From Endozoicomonas elysicola (lineage in GTDB: Bacteria > Pseudomonadota > Gammaproteobacteria > Pseudomonadales > Endozoicomonadaceae), in NCBI RefSeq assembly GCF_000710775.1, contig NZ_JOJP01000001.1, forward strand, positions 4,167,810-4,231,809: 64,000 bases of DNA. The letters run 5' to 3'. Shown piece by piece: positions 55,689-64,000 of the stretch. The notes below the pieces were generated by a model. That model did not search any database. It saw only the letters and a program-made list of their open reading frames with translations, and had not been told where the DNA came from. The number at the start of each line of letters is the position of its first letter. Within the stretch, counting starts at the first letter, position 1. The translations under genes were made by a program, and so were the position numbers.

Positions 55689-56930
55689 TCAGGTACGATA
55701 TTCGGCGTTGATCTTTACGTACTCATGAGACAAATCAGTAGTCCAGATCTCTTCACTGCAACTGCCAGCTCCCAGGGAGATTCTTATAAGGATTTCTTCC
55801 TGATTCATCACCTGTTGGCCGGCTTCTTCTGTATAACCCACTGCGGGCTGCCCACAGTCAACAATGGCAGTATCACACAGCCAGATGGATACACAATCAA
55901 TCAAGAGCTCAGGTATATCAGCCCGGCCAACCGCTGCCAGAATTCTCCCCCAGTTCGGGTCGCTGGCAAACAGGGCCGTTTTAACGAGTGGTGAATGGGC
56001 TACGGTATAAGCCACTTCCAACGCATCCTGATGAGACGCTGCATCTTCCACTCTTACGGTGACAAACTTGGTTGCCCCCTCACCATCTCTGACAATCGCC
56101 TGAGCGAGCTCAACAGCCACCTCTCGAAGGTTGCGTATCAGCTCCTCTGCCAATGCTGAATCACGGGAAGTAATAGCGTCATTGCCTGCAGCCCCTGTGG
56201 CAACCACCATAAAACTGTCATTGGTTGACGTATCACCATCAATAGTAATCCGGTTAAAAGATTGATTGGTTATATCCAGCAGCAGGTTTTGCAAAAACGA
56301 TTGTTCAACCGCTGCATCCGTTGCGATATAAGCCAGCATGGTACCCATATTGGGCTTGATCATTCCGGCACCTTTACTGATTCCAGAGACCGTATAGGCT
56401 TTACCCTCATGCTCAAACTGCCGACTACTGCCCTTAGGGCGGGAGTCCGTTGTCATGATACCTTCAGCAGCATGAAACCAGTTATCTTCTGTCATATCAG
56501 ACAGTGCTGCCGGTATCGCATCACAGAGAGTGTTGACCGGAAGCTGTTCACCAATCACACCAGTGGAAAAAGGCAAGACCTGCAACTCATCAACGCCAGA
56601 CAACTTCGCCAGCTCGGATGAAGTCTTTCTGGCCGCCGCCATTCCCTGCGCACCGGTTCCTGCGTTGGCATTGCCGGTGTTAATCAGAAAGTAGCGGGGA
56701 TCATCGATTAAGCGCTCACGACTTAAATGGACAGGTGCCGCACAGAAGCGATTAAGGGTAAAAACCCCTGCCACTGAGCTTCTCTTATCCCAGTTCATTA
56801 CCACAAGATCCCGGCGGCCGGCTTTTCTGATACCCGCCATTGCGGTTCCCAGGCGGAAGCCCTTGACCGGTTTCACTGCAGCCCACTCCCCAGAACCCGT
56901 TGCCATGATTGACTCCATTAGTGATGTCAT
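55689..56930 (-). CDS. argJ: Bifunctional ornithine acetyltransferase/N-acetylglutamate synthase
   Basis: 413 residues. Cyclic arginine pathway enzyme that moves the acetyl group from acetylornithine to glutamate. It is self-cleaved before the nucleophile Thr197 in KGAGMIKPNMGTML (Gly replaces the more usual Ala before Thr). Other family regions: INTGNANAGTGAQGM, MTTDSRPKG, TIDGDTSTNDSF. An alternative start is ATG 56906 (MATGSGEWAAV). Between secA and the Nudix gene on the same strand. Confidence 0.96.
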   Translation of the reverse strand: MTSLMESIMATGSGEWAAVKPVKGFRLGTAMAGIRKAGRRDLVVMNWDKRSSVAGVFTLNRFCAAPVHLSRERLIDDPRYFLINTGNANAGTGAQGMAAARKTSSELAKLSGVDELQVLPFSTGVIGEQLPVNTLCDAIPAALSDMTEDNWFHAAEGIMTTDSRPKGSSRQFEHEGKAYTVSGISKGAGMIKPNMGTMLAYIATDAAVEQSFLQNLLLDITNQSFNRITIDGDTSTNDSFMVVATGAAGNDAITSRDSALAEELIRNLREVAVELAQAIVRDGEGATKFVTVRVEDAASHQDALEVAYTVAHSPLVKTALFASDPNWGRILAAVGRADIPELLIDCVSIWLCDTAIVDCGQPAVGYTEEAGQQVMNQEEILIRISLGAGSCSEEIWTTDLSHEYVKINAEYRT

Positions 56931-57043
56931 TACTTATTCTTGACTGTAACGCGGTGATGATTTCGCCTTTTCCCGTTTCCAGCAGATGTTGATAAATCAG
57001 GCCTAAAGGTCACTTCCTGACCACTTCAGGCTCTGTTGATATA

Positions 57044-57220
57044 ATACCAATTGCATTTTCTAAATCCCTATTGCGCTGCCGAACTGAACAGAAATTCTGC
57101 ATTGAAGCTCCTCGCCATAGCTAATACCCATAGGGCATAAAGGCTATGACCCGTCACTTAGACTTGACTTTCTGTCCAGCTCACCATGCTCATAACGGGG
57201 TTAGAAAACTTAATTGGTAT
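57044..57220. repeat. Palindromic MITE-like repeat, copy C (177 bp)
   Basis: ATACCAATTGCATTTTCTAA at one end and TTAGAAAACTTAATTGGTAT at the other. The reverse complement aligns along its length with copy A at 22630-22807 (CCCGTTATGAGCATG, GTGACGGGTCATAGC, AGCTATGGCGAGGAGCTTCAA), with a short insertion in the centre. It lies between the secA terminator and argJ. Confidence 0.88.
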
Positions 57221-57235
57221 AAGACGAATGCACAA

Positions 57236-57268
57236 ATAAAAACGGGTCAGCCCGTTTGGGCTGACCCG
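57236..57268 (-). terminator. Intrinsic terminator of secA
   Basis: CGGGTCAGCCC / GGGCTGACCCG, a perfect 11-bp stem with a 4-base loop (57243-57268), followed on the minus strand by TTTTTATTTG. Located 23 bases after the secA stop. Confidence 0.9.
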
Positions 57269-57290
57269 CAGTTTAAGTTACCTGCTGTGA

Positions 57291-60029
57291 TCAGGCAATT
57301 TTACCATGACACTGCTTGTACTTCTTACCAGAGCCACATGGACATGGATCATTACGTCCAACCTTACGGCCTTCACGAACGAATGGCTGGTGAGCTTCTT
57401 CAGAGACTTCCTGCTCCGCAGGTTCTGACTCTACACCCTGAGCCTGAGCATGCTCAAACTGCATTCTGCGAGCCATCTCCTCACGACGCTGGCGCTCCAT
57501 CTCAGCCGTACGATCATCTTCCTGAACCTGAACATGGGAGATAATACGAATAGTGTCGTATTTAATATCCTCAAGCATCTGCTGGAACAACTCAAAAGCT
57601 TCACGCTTGTATTCCTGCTTGGGGTTCTTCTGAGCATAACCACGGAGGTGAATACCCTGACGAAGATGATCCATAGTGGCAAGGTGCTCTTTCCACTTGT
57701 CATCCAGAATCCGCAGCAGAATGTGCTTCTCAAAGTTACGCAGTACTTCCGCACCCGCCAGCTCTTCTTTCTTGCGGTAGGAATCAATAACACCCTGCTG
57801 AATGCGCTCACGAAGCGCTTCTTCATCCAGACGGTCATCGTCATCCAGCCATTGCTGAACCGGCATGCGCTCATTCAGCTCACTGACCAGCTTCTCTTCC
57901 AGCCCTTTAACATCCCACTGCTCTTCAAGGCTCTGAGGTGGAATATGTTGACTGATCAGCCCATTAACTACATCTTCACGCAGCGCTTCAATGCTTCCGG
58001 ACACATCGTCTGCAGTCAGAAGCTCATCACGCTGGTTGTAGATAACCTTACGCTGATCATTGGCAACATCATCGTATTCCAGCAGCTGCTTACGAATATC
58101 GAAGTTACGGCCTTCAACTTTACGCTGAGCCTTTTCGATAGCATTGGTAACCATCCGGTGCTCAATGGCTTCACCCTTCTCCATACCCAGGGCTTTCATG
58201 AAGTTTTTAACGCGCTCAGATGCAAAAATTCGCATCAGGCTGTCTTCAAGCGAGAGATAAAATCTGGAAGAACCCGGATCACCCTGACGCCCTGAACGAC
58301 CTCGCAGCTGGTTATCGATACGGCGTGACTCATGACGCTCAGTACCAATAATATGAAGACCACCTGCCTCCAGCACACCCATGTGGCGCTTCTGCCAGTC
58401 TGCCTTGATCTGGTCAATTTGCTCCTGAGATGGGTCATCCAGCTCAGCAACTTCCGCCTTCCAGTTGCCGCCCAGCATGATATCAGTACCACGGCCCGCC
58501 ATATTGGTAGCGATGGTGACTGCACCCGGACGACCTGCCTGGGCAATGATATCCGCTTCTTTTTCGTGGAACTTGGCGTTCAGTACCTGATGGGGAATAC
58601 CCGCTTTATCCAGTGCTTTGGAAAGGTGCTCGGAAGAGTCGATTGATGCCGTGCCCACCAGAATAGGTCTTTTGGCCGCAGCAGTTTCTTTTATATCATC
58701 AATAATTGCGTCGTATTTTTCCGCAATTGTCAGATAGACAAGGTCATTGCCATCCTGTCGAACCATATCTTTGTGCGTAGGAATAACGATAACATCCAGG
58801 CCATAGATCTGACGAAACTCGAACGCTTCCGTATCAGCTGTACCGGTCATACCGGACAGTTTGTCGTAATTACGGAAATAATTCTGGAACGTTGTCGATG
58901 CCAGTGTCTGGCTTTCAGCCTGAATTCGAAGCTCTTCTTTCGCCTCAATAGCCTGATGAAGACCCTCAGAAAGTCGACGGCCTGGCATAGTACGCCCAGT
59001 ATGTTCATCCACCAGCAATACTTCATTGTTCTGTACAATGTACTCAACATTGCGGGTAAACAGCACATGAGCCTTCAAGGCTGAATTAACATGGTGCAAA
59101 AGGTTCAGGTTATTAGAAGCATAAAGGCTCTCACCTTCAGGCAGCAGGCCTTCTTTCTGCAGCAGCTCTTCAATAAACTGGTGTCCCAGTTCATTCAACT
59201 CAACCTGACGGGTTTTCTCATCAACAGAGTAATGCCCAGTGAGCTCAACTTCATTAGGGTCCTGATCTTCCGGAAGCGGCTCCTGCTTCTGTAACAGTGG
59301 CACCAGCTGATTCATCTTCTTATACAGTTCAGATGAATCCTCGGCCGGGCCGGAAATAATCAGTGGCGTTCTTGCTTCATCAATGAGGATCGAGTCAACC
59401 TCATCCACAACAGAGAAGAAGAGATCTCGCTGGAAACGGTCTTCTTTTCTGAAGGCCATGTTGTCCCGCAGGTAATCAAACCCAAATTCGTTGTTGGTAC
59501 CATAAGTAATATCTGACTGGTACGCCTGACGCTTTTCTTCAGGATCCTGCTGTGGAACAACAATACCGACACTCATATCCAGAAATTCATAGAGTGGCCG
59601 CATCCAGTTCGCATCACGACGAGCCAGATAGTCATTCACAGTAACAACATGAACACCTTTCCCAGGAATAGCGTTCAAATAAACAGGTAGCGTTGCTACC
59701 AGTGTTTTACCTTCACCGGTGCGCATTTCCGCAATACGACCTTCATGAAGCGTCATACCACCAATAAGCTGGACATCAAAATGACGCATACCCATAACGC
59801 GCTTGCCTGCCTCGCGGACAACGGCAAATGCCTCTGGTAACAGGTCATCCAGGGTCTCACCCTTATTAAAGCGTTCACGAAACTCGGCAGTCTTTGCCTT
59901 CAGCTCGTCATCACTCAGGGCTGCCAGACTTTCTTCCAGGGCATTAATTGACTTAACAATCTTACCCATCCGTTTCAGCTGGCGATCATTCCGGCTACCA
60001 ATAACTTTCTTAATTAAAGAAGCAAACAT
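57291..60029 (-). CDS. secA: Preprotein translocase subunit SecA
   Basis: 912 residues, full length. Motor ATPase of the Sec channel. Walker A MRTGEGKT (102-109), [47 protein letters not shown] and [20 protein letters not shown]. The C-terminal zinc/SecB-binding tail starts [13 protein letters not shown] at 896. No SecM-like leader gene precedes it. Confidence 0.98.
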   Translation of the reverse strand: MFASLIKKVIGSRNDRQLKRMGKIVKSINALEESLAALSDDELKAKTAEFRERFNKGETLDDLLPEAFAVVREAGKRVMGMRHFDVQLIGGMTLHEGRIAEMRTGEGKTLVATLPVYLNAIPGKGVHVVTVNDYLARRDANWMRPLYEFLDMSVGIVVPQQDPEEKRQAYQSDITYGTNNEFGFDYLRDNMAFRKEDRFQRDLFFSVVDEVDSILIDEARTPLIISGPAEDSSELYKKMNQLVPLLQKQEPLPEDQDPNEVELTGHYSVDEKTRQVELNELGHQFIEELLQKEGLLPEGESLYASNNLNLLHHVNSALKAHVLFTRNVEYIVQNNEVLLVDEHTGRTMPGRRLSEGLHQAIEAKEELRIQAESQTLASTTFQNYFRNYDKLSGMTGTADTEAFEFRQIYGLDVIVIPTHKDMVRQDGNDLVYLTIAEKYDAIIDDIKETAAAKRPILVGTASIDSSEHLSKALDKAGIPHQVLNAKFHEKEADIIAQAGRPGAVTIATNMAGRGTDIMLGGNWKAEVAELDDPSQEQIDQIKADWQKRHMGVLEAGGLHIIGTERHESRRIDNQLRGRSGRQGDPGSSRFYLSLEDSLMRIFASERVKNFMKALGMEKGEAIEHRMVTNAIEKAQRKVEGRNFDIRKQLLEYDDVANDQRKVIYNQRDELLTADDVSGSIEALREDVVNGLISQHIPPQSLEEQWDVKGLEEKLVSELNERMPVQQWLDDDDRLDEEALRERIQQGVIDSYRKKEELAGAEVLRNFEKHILLRILDDKWKEHLATMDHLRQGIHLRGYAQKNPKQEYKREAFELFQQMLEDIKYDTIRIISHVQVQEDDRTAEMERQRREEMARRMQFEHAQAQGVESEPAEQEVSEEAHQPFVREGRKVGRNDPCPCGSGKKYKQCHGKIA

Positions 60030-60418
60030 AAGTTGTTAACAGTCTCACACTCTGTTTCCGGAGCTGTCCTCCTACCAACAAATCCGGGCTGGAGCAGACA
60101 AGCGCACAATAGTCCAACATTCTATGACAATCACGGCAAAGTCTCATCTATATTAGCCGTATTTCTGTACTGTCAATTGAGCTGAGTCGGAAAAACAAAA
60201 AAACCAGCCCTAAAGGACAGTAACTGAGGAAGAAGACACTCCCCAACTTAGTTTTTCATCAGCAGATGTATATCACCTGCCATACAAGATTGGGTCGTCG
60301 AAACTAAATTCAAGTGGGGGTAGCGACAAATCAGTCAAACTTGGCAGAGAGAGTCATATTTATTACCAAACATAGCTAATTCTCTATTAGCCTGTGCATG
60401 ACTTATCCTATAAAAGCG
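60030..60418. other. secA upstream spacer (389 bp)
   Basis: Holds the secA promoter (60147-60176) in the first 150 bases. From 60181 to 60418 no gene or clear structure is seen. Confidence 0.5.
60147..60176 (-). promoter_or_regulatory. Probable sigma-70 promoter of secA
   Basis: On the minus strand, TTGACA (60171-60176), 18 bases, TATAGA (60147-60152). Predicted start near 60140 gives a leader of ~110 bases. Confidence 0.55.
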
Positions 60419-61072
60419 TTACAAGCCTCTATTTTCAAACCTTAATGATTCTTTAATTGCAAGCTGAAGTTTATCTTCATACGACCCTTCAACGTCATAT
60501 TTTCCCAGGGGCATACATCCTCCAGCGGCTCCTTCATCATTAAAGCCTGGTGCATTCGCTCCCGCAGACAAAGGCGCTTCGTATTTTTCATTTAAGATAG
60601 CTGGCCACTCTGGCACAACGACCACTTTAATCATCAAAGCTCCCAAGCTCGAACCTGGGCTTTTTTGATCTTGTACTGCCTTAAGAATATTCCTCACATC
60701 CAAGGGAACTCTTTCACTGTGTAAGAGCATTTTTTACATCTCAGGGTCAGCATCAGCCAGTCTATAATAGACTTTCAGATTATCTCGTCCTTCATGAATA
60801 CGAATATAAAAGCGATAACGACCATCACACTGAACAACACCAGCTCATACTTCATCTGAGGCATACTCTAAGAGTAACTTTCTTGAAAGTGGCTCTTGTG
60901 TCACTTCATTGATGTAGCTATGTACAGCTTCTCAATCATTAAGATCCGGTATCTTTTCCTTAGCTGGACTGAGCAAAGATCTAAACAGTGAAGCCACTTT
61001 TGCTACTTTGCCCACCACGCCCTGCGTTTCTCCAGATTTGCAACCATGATACTTACGCCCACATTCAGCCAT
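60419..61072 (-). pseudogene. Decayed orphan gene with three in-frame stops; C-terminal ubiquitin-interacting-like motif
   Basis: From ATG 61072 (AAGG 8 bases upstream) one frame runs 217 codons to the TAG stop at 60419-60421, broken by TGA at codon 47 (60932-60934), TGA at codon 76 (60845-60847) and TAA at codon 113 (60734-60736). Each can arise by one transition from TGG, CGA or CAA. Reading through, the middle has CDGRYRFYIRIHEGRDNLKVYYR. The last 103 codons stay open from ATG 60730 and could still be a small gene. Its end EDKLQLAIKESLRFE (60434-60478) fits the eukaryotic UIM pattern acidic-acidic-x-hydrophobic-x-x-Ala-x-x-x-Ser. Family unknown; effector origin is inferred. Confidence 0.75.
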
Positions 61073-61396
61073 TCCCCCCGCCTTAACATAAGTTTATGCT
61101 GGGGAGTGCTTTCTAATTGCACCACCAGTTTGGTCATTAACAGGAGTTTCTTCCACAATATTGCATACTACACAAAAAATTCACCACAACCTGTTCATAC
61201 ATTAAGTTAATCAGCAACGGTACAAGCACAATAAACATCATAGCCAGTCGGCAATAAAGAATAGACACCTGACATACAAACTTAGATCACAAACAAGCAA
61301 TAAAGAAGAAAAGAAATCTTCCGGTGCTATTTGAATAATGGCGAAATCAAATTAGAGATGGGAAGCTGGACAGAAAGAACCAAAAAAAGCCAGTAA
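61073..61396. other. Spacer between decayed gene and M23 peptidase gene (324 bp)
   Basis: AT-rich, no gene seen. The last part is the M23 terminator at 61382-61409. Confidence 0.5.
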
Positions 61397-61409
61397 TTAC
61401 TTACTGGCT
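61382..61409 (-). terminator. Intrinsic terminator of the M23 peptidase gene
   Basis: AGCCAGTAA / TTACTGGCT, 9-bp stem with 4-base loop (61388-61409), followed on the minus strand by a run of seven T. The stem overlaps the last codons and the TAA stop of the gene. Confidence 0.85.
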
Positions 61410-62332
61410 CTATAAATATACCTCGAAGGATCCTGAGGCTTACCATTTTTCAACACCTCAAAATGAACATGAGGCCCTGTTGATCGCCCTGAACTGCCCA
61501 TTTTTGCAATAGCCTGCCCTCTGGTGACAATATCACCGACCTTGACCATACTTTCATCATTATGGGCATAACGTGTCAGATAGCCATTTCCATGGTTAAC
61601 CTCGACCAGAAGCCCAAAGCCTGAGCGGGTCCCTGACCAGACAACAACACCGGCAGCAACTGAAATAATGTCTGAGCCGCGCTTACCCGCAAAATCAACA
61701 CCATTATGCCAAGCTGCTTTACCAGTAAACGGATCTGTACGACGCCCATAGCGTGAAGACAGCCAGCCTTTTCTGACAGGAAGACCTGCTAGAAAAGCAT
61801 CATCGTGAAGTGTTCTGTTAGAGATGAGGTTATCCAGTAGATCCAGCTGCTGCTCACGATTGTCAATCTGGTCTGCTAATTGATCAATGGCATCAAGTAA
61901 CGTTACATTACTGTATGCATGGTCAGTTTCAGACAGCTCCTGGGGACCACCCAGTGCAGGAACTTCACTGAAATCAAATTCTCCATCGTCCAGCTTTGCT
62001 TTGGTAGTGAGACGCTCTCCAAGCGCATCAAGCCGGGTCATACGCCCCTGAAGCTCAGAGAGTCTTAGCATCAAGGCATCAAGCTGGTACTGTGTCTGCT
62101 GACGGACAAGCCCGAGATCCTGCTGCTGGGCATCTAACGCCTGTTTCCAGTTCTTCAGCCCTTCCCTTGTCAGCATCTGCTCCTGGTTACTGGTAAGCCA
62201 GCCATAGGTAACACCGGCACCTATGGCCATGGATAACAAGAAGGCACAGCACACCAGAAACCCGACTCCCTTGCCACTACCAGAGTAGGTTCGAGTTCGA
62301 GAGTGATCCTGATTAACAACAATGATTTTCAT
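61397..62332 (-). CDS. M23-family peptidoglycan endopeptidase (membrane-anchored)
   Basis: 311 residues. One N-terminal span (about 23-45), a coiled-coil stretch (about 65-165, rich in Q, L, D) and a C-terminal LytM domain: WHNGVDFAGKRGSDIISVAAGVVVWSG, GYLTRYAHND and HVHFEVLKNGKPQDPSRY. Two His and an Asp of the zinc site are present, so it may be catalytically active, unlike EnvC. Gene order lpxC-M23-secA is typical of Pseudomonas-like genomes. Confidence 0.93.
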   Translation of the reverse strand: MKIIVVNQDHSRTRTYSGSGKGVGFLVCCAFLLSMAIGAGVTYGWLTSNQEQMLTREGLKNWKQALDAQQQDLGLVRQQTQYQLDALMLRLSELQGRMTRLDALGERLTTKAKLDDGEFDFSEVPALGGPQELSETDHAYSNVTLLDAIDQLADQIDNREQQLDLLDNLISNRTLHDDAFLAGLPVRKGWLSSRYGRRTDPFTGKAAWHNGVDFAGKRGSDIISVAAGVVVWSGTRSGFGLLVEVNHGNGYLTRYAHNDESMVKVGDIVTRGQAIAKMGSSGRSTGPHVHFEVLKNGKPQDPSRYIYRASK

Positions 62333-62713
62333 TAGCAGCCCTTAATGCCATACCAATAGCACATCCCCACTATTATATTTTAGGCACTTTACATAACAAC
62401 GAAGCCAAGAGCGGATTGTACCTTTAAGGAATAATTCTCATCTACATTCTGCTTGCGATAAAGAGAAAACTCCTAATACTAATTTTATCGTTATAAAACA
62501 ATATTTTTGAATACTATTAAAGCTATCCAGCATAACGTCAAAAAAACACCACTAAAAGACAAATGTACGAACACAGCTAAAACGCGAAAATTAAGATGCC
62601 CTACTTTCTGCGCCCATAAAAAAAGCCACTATAAAGTGGCTTAATTCAAGGCTAAAAAAACACCTAGCCTCATAAAAAAACGTCTCAGATCAGCGTTTAC
62701 TCAACAGCAGCCG
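62333..62713. other. M23-lpxC spacer (381 bp)
   Basis: AT-rich, no gene; contains the lpxC terminator at 62617-62642. The remaining ~280 bases probably hold the M23 gene promoter, but no good match was seen. Confidence 0.5.
62617..62642 (-). terminator. Intrinsic terminator of lpxC
   Basis: AAGCCACT / AGTGGCTT, 8-bp stem with ATAA loop (62623-62642), followed on the minus strand by seven T. About 70 bases after the lpxC stop; closes the ftsZ-lpxC end of the division cluster. Confidence 0.88.
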
Positions 62714-63628
62714 TCAAGCAGGAACCGCAACAGGCTTCTGATAGGAAATTGGAGATACCTCCGCATTTTCGAAAGTTACAATCTCCCACAGCTTCTCATT
62801 AGCCAACAAGGTTCTAACCAGCTTATTGTTAAGCTCATGTCCGGATTTGTGACCAATAAACTGACCAATCAGACTGTGCCCCAACAAGTAGAGGTCACCA
62901 ATTGCATCCAGCATTTTATGCTTAACAAATTCATCATGATAACGAAGGCCGTCTTCATTGAGAATTCTGTAATCATCAACAACAACTACATTGTCAACAC
63001 TGCCGCCAAGAGCAAGATTCTGAGAGCGGAGATACTCTACATCACTCATAAAACCAAAAGTACGTGCCCGGCTGACTTCCTTCACAAATGAAGTACTGGA
63101 GAAGTCGATTGATGCTGTTTGAGAGCGACTTTTGAAAACAGGGTGATCAAAGTCAATGGTGAAACTTACTTTAAACCCGTTGTACGGTTTGAAGGTTGCA
63201 GTTTTGTCGCCATCAGTAACCGTCACATCTTCTTTGATGCGGATAAATTTCTTAGGCGCATTCTGTTCCTGAATCCCTGCAGATTGCAACAGGAATACAA
63301 ATGGACCAGCACTGCCATCCATAATCGGAACTTCATGAGCACTGACTTCAACGTAGGCATTATCAATACCCAGTCCAGCCAAAGCAGAGAGCAAGTGCTC
63401 AACGGTGTCAATACGCGTCCCATCTTTATGCAAAGAAGTACAAAGCGTCGTTTGCCCAACATTCAGGGCATGCGCTGGAATTTCTACCACTGGATCAAGG
63501 TCTGTTCGACAGAAAATGATGCCGGTATCTACAGGTGCAGGCTTGAGAGTGAGGTAAACCTTTTCACCGGAGTGAAGGCCCACACCTGTAGCACGAATAA
63601 TATTTTTCAGTGTACGCTGTCTGATCAT
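62714..63628 (-). CDS. lpxC: UDP-3-O-acyl-N-acetylglucosamine deacetylase
   Basis: 304 residues, zinc amidase for the committed step of lipid A synthesis. Zinc ligands in [11 protein letters not shown] and in [16 protein letters not shown], catalytic Glu in [15 protein letters not shown]. Full length. Behind ftsZ on the same strand as usual. Confidence 0.98.
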   Translation of the reverse strand: MIRQRTLKNIIRATGVGLHSGEKVYLTLKPAPVDTGIIFCRTDLDPVVEIPAHALNVGQTTLCTSLHKDGTRIDTVEHLLSALAGLGIDNAYVEVSAHEVPIMDGSAGPFVFLLQSAGIQEQNAPKKFIRIKEDVTVTDGDKTATFKPYNGFKVSFTIDFDHPVFKSRSQTASIDFSSTSFVKEVSRARTFGFMSDVEYLRSQNLALGGSVDNVVVVDDYRILNEDGLRYHDEFVKHKMLDAIGDLYLLGHSLIGQFIGHKSGHELNNKLVRTLLANEKLWEIVTFENAEVSPISYQKPVAVPA

Positions 63629-63730
63629 GATAACGCTGTTCCGCGACCTGTAAGGTCCCTATTATTTGGATGCAACGTCACATTGTAACAAAAGTAACAA
63701 TTGAGACAAGTTCGCATTTCTACGCCCTGA

Positions 63731-64000
63731 TTAATCAGCCTGACGCCTCAGGAATGCTGGAATATCAAGATAATCCACATTATCACCTGACGCTGCCGAC
63801 CTTCTAGGTTCTGACCTGGGTTCTACTTCATCTTCATTTCGGCGAGGATTACGCAAAACCGGTGAAATCTCCAACCCTTCATAATTGGGAGTGCCATCTT
63901 TATTTTTTGGTGGCGACTTCTCAACAACTTTTAAGTGCTCTTTAGGGGCACTACCTGCACCAATACCGGTAGCCACAACCGTAACTCTGAGCTCATCAGT
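63731..64000 (-). CDS. ftsZ: Cell division protein FtsZ, C-terminal end (partial at window end)
   Basis: The frame is open to the window edge and covers the last ~89 residues. It starts TDELRVTVVATGIG, the end of the FtsZ C-terminal globular domain, then a short acidic/basic variable linker and the conserved terminal peptide DYLDIPAFLRRQAD that binds FtsA and ZipA. The remainder of the gene is outside the window. Confidence 0.97.
   Translation of the reverse strand, partial: TDELRVTVVATGIGAGSAPKEHLKVVEKSPPKNKDGTPNYEGLEISPVLRNPRRNEDEVEPRSEPRRSAASGDNVDYLDIPAFLRRQAD

Noticed and set aside
57450-58295. 281-codon plus-strand frame opposite secA
   Set aside because: Mirror frame of secA codons; no ribosome-binding site or recognisable protein.
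60734-60934. In-frame TGA codons as possible selenocysteine or recoding sites
   Set aside because: A third in-frame stop is TAA, no selenocysteine-insertion-like hairpin follows, and simple nonsense transitions explain all three.

Overview
The window looks like chromosomal DNA of a marine, probably host-associated gammaproteobacterium of the Oceanospirillales/Endozoicomonas type. This is inferred from gene order and protein character, not from a database search. Several blocks follow the order familiar from Pseudomonas-like gammaproteobacteria: DUF2066-purM-purN-DUF3108, argG / pyrC-rnt, clpB with pgeF-rluD / bamD, and ftsZ-lpxC-M23-secA-argJ-mutT. Among these housekeeping genes sit AT-richer genes without recognisable family, of the kind found in symbionts and pathogens: disordered N-termini, coiled coils, a ubiquitin-interacting-like motif and basic or proline-rich tails. 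No rRNA, tRNA, CRISPR array or intact transposase was seen.

Layout. 1-3.4 kb: the 3' part of pyruvate:flavodoxin oxidoreductase, its flavodoxin and an AraC regulator. 3.4-10.2 kb, minus strand: a tight operon of RND adaptor, RND pump, a GtrB-type glycosyltransferase, a GT39 (ArnT-like) transferase and GtrA, i.e. envelope export and glycan modification. 10.5-14.5 kb: a VOC protein, a two-component system, a DUF4136 lipoprotein and an arrestin-like membrane protein. 14.7-15.9 kb: arsC, an ABM monooxygenase and DUF2069. 15.9-22.6 kb: a complete siderophore uptake locus (reductase, ATPase, two permeases and binding protein on the minus strand; TonB-dependent receptor on the plus strand) with two Fur-like boxes in the divergent promoter region. 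22.9-29 kb: a DUF748/AsmA-like protein, hda, an AI-2E family permease, a CDP-alcohol phosphatidyltransferase and DUF2066. 29.3-33.9 kb: purM, purN, DUF3108, gloA and mltC. 33.9-36.5 kb: an accessory pocket with three orphan genes and repeats. 36.6-40.7 kb: argG (with ARG box), pyrC, rnt and ogt. 40.7-44.1 kb: an orphan basic protein, a decayed HAD phosphatase copy, an EamA transporter and the intact HAD phosphatase. 44.3-52.5 kb: clpB, a methyltransferase-domain effector-like protein, pgeF, rluD, bamD and yacG. 52.9-54.5 kb: a repeat-containing coiled-coil protein. 54.7-64 kb: Nudix-ThiE fusion, argJ, secA, a decayed gene with three in-frame stops, an M23 peptidase, lpxC and the 3' end of ftsZ.

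The less ordinary content is: (i) a dispersed 130-180 bp palindromic repeat family (three copies ending in ATACCAATT/AATTGGTAT and one related copy ending in TTATACCC/GGGTATAA), always at the 3' side of genes; (ii) a decayed ~217-codon gene whose C-terminus matches the eukaryotic ubiquitin-interacting motif; (iii) a frameshifted, internally deleted remnant of the HAD phosphatase on the other side of the EamA gene; (iv) several orphan effector-like or secreted proteins; (v) long perfect hairpins at 33.9 kb and at the end of the 40.9 kb gene. No complete new defence or metabolic system was found.
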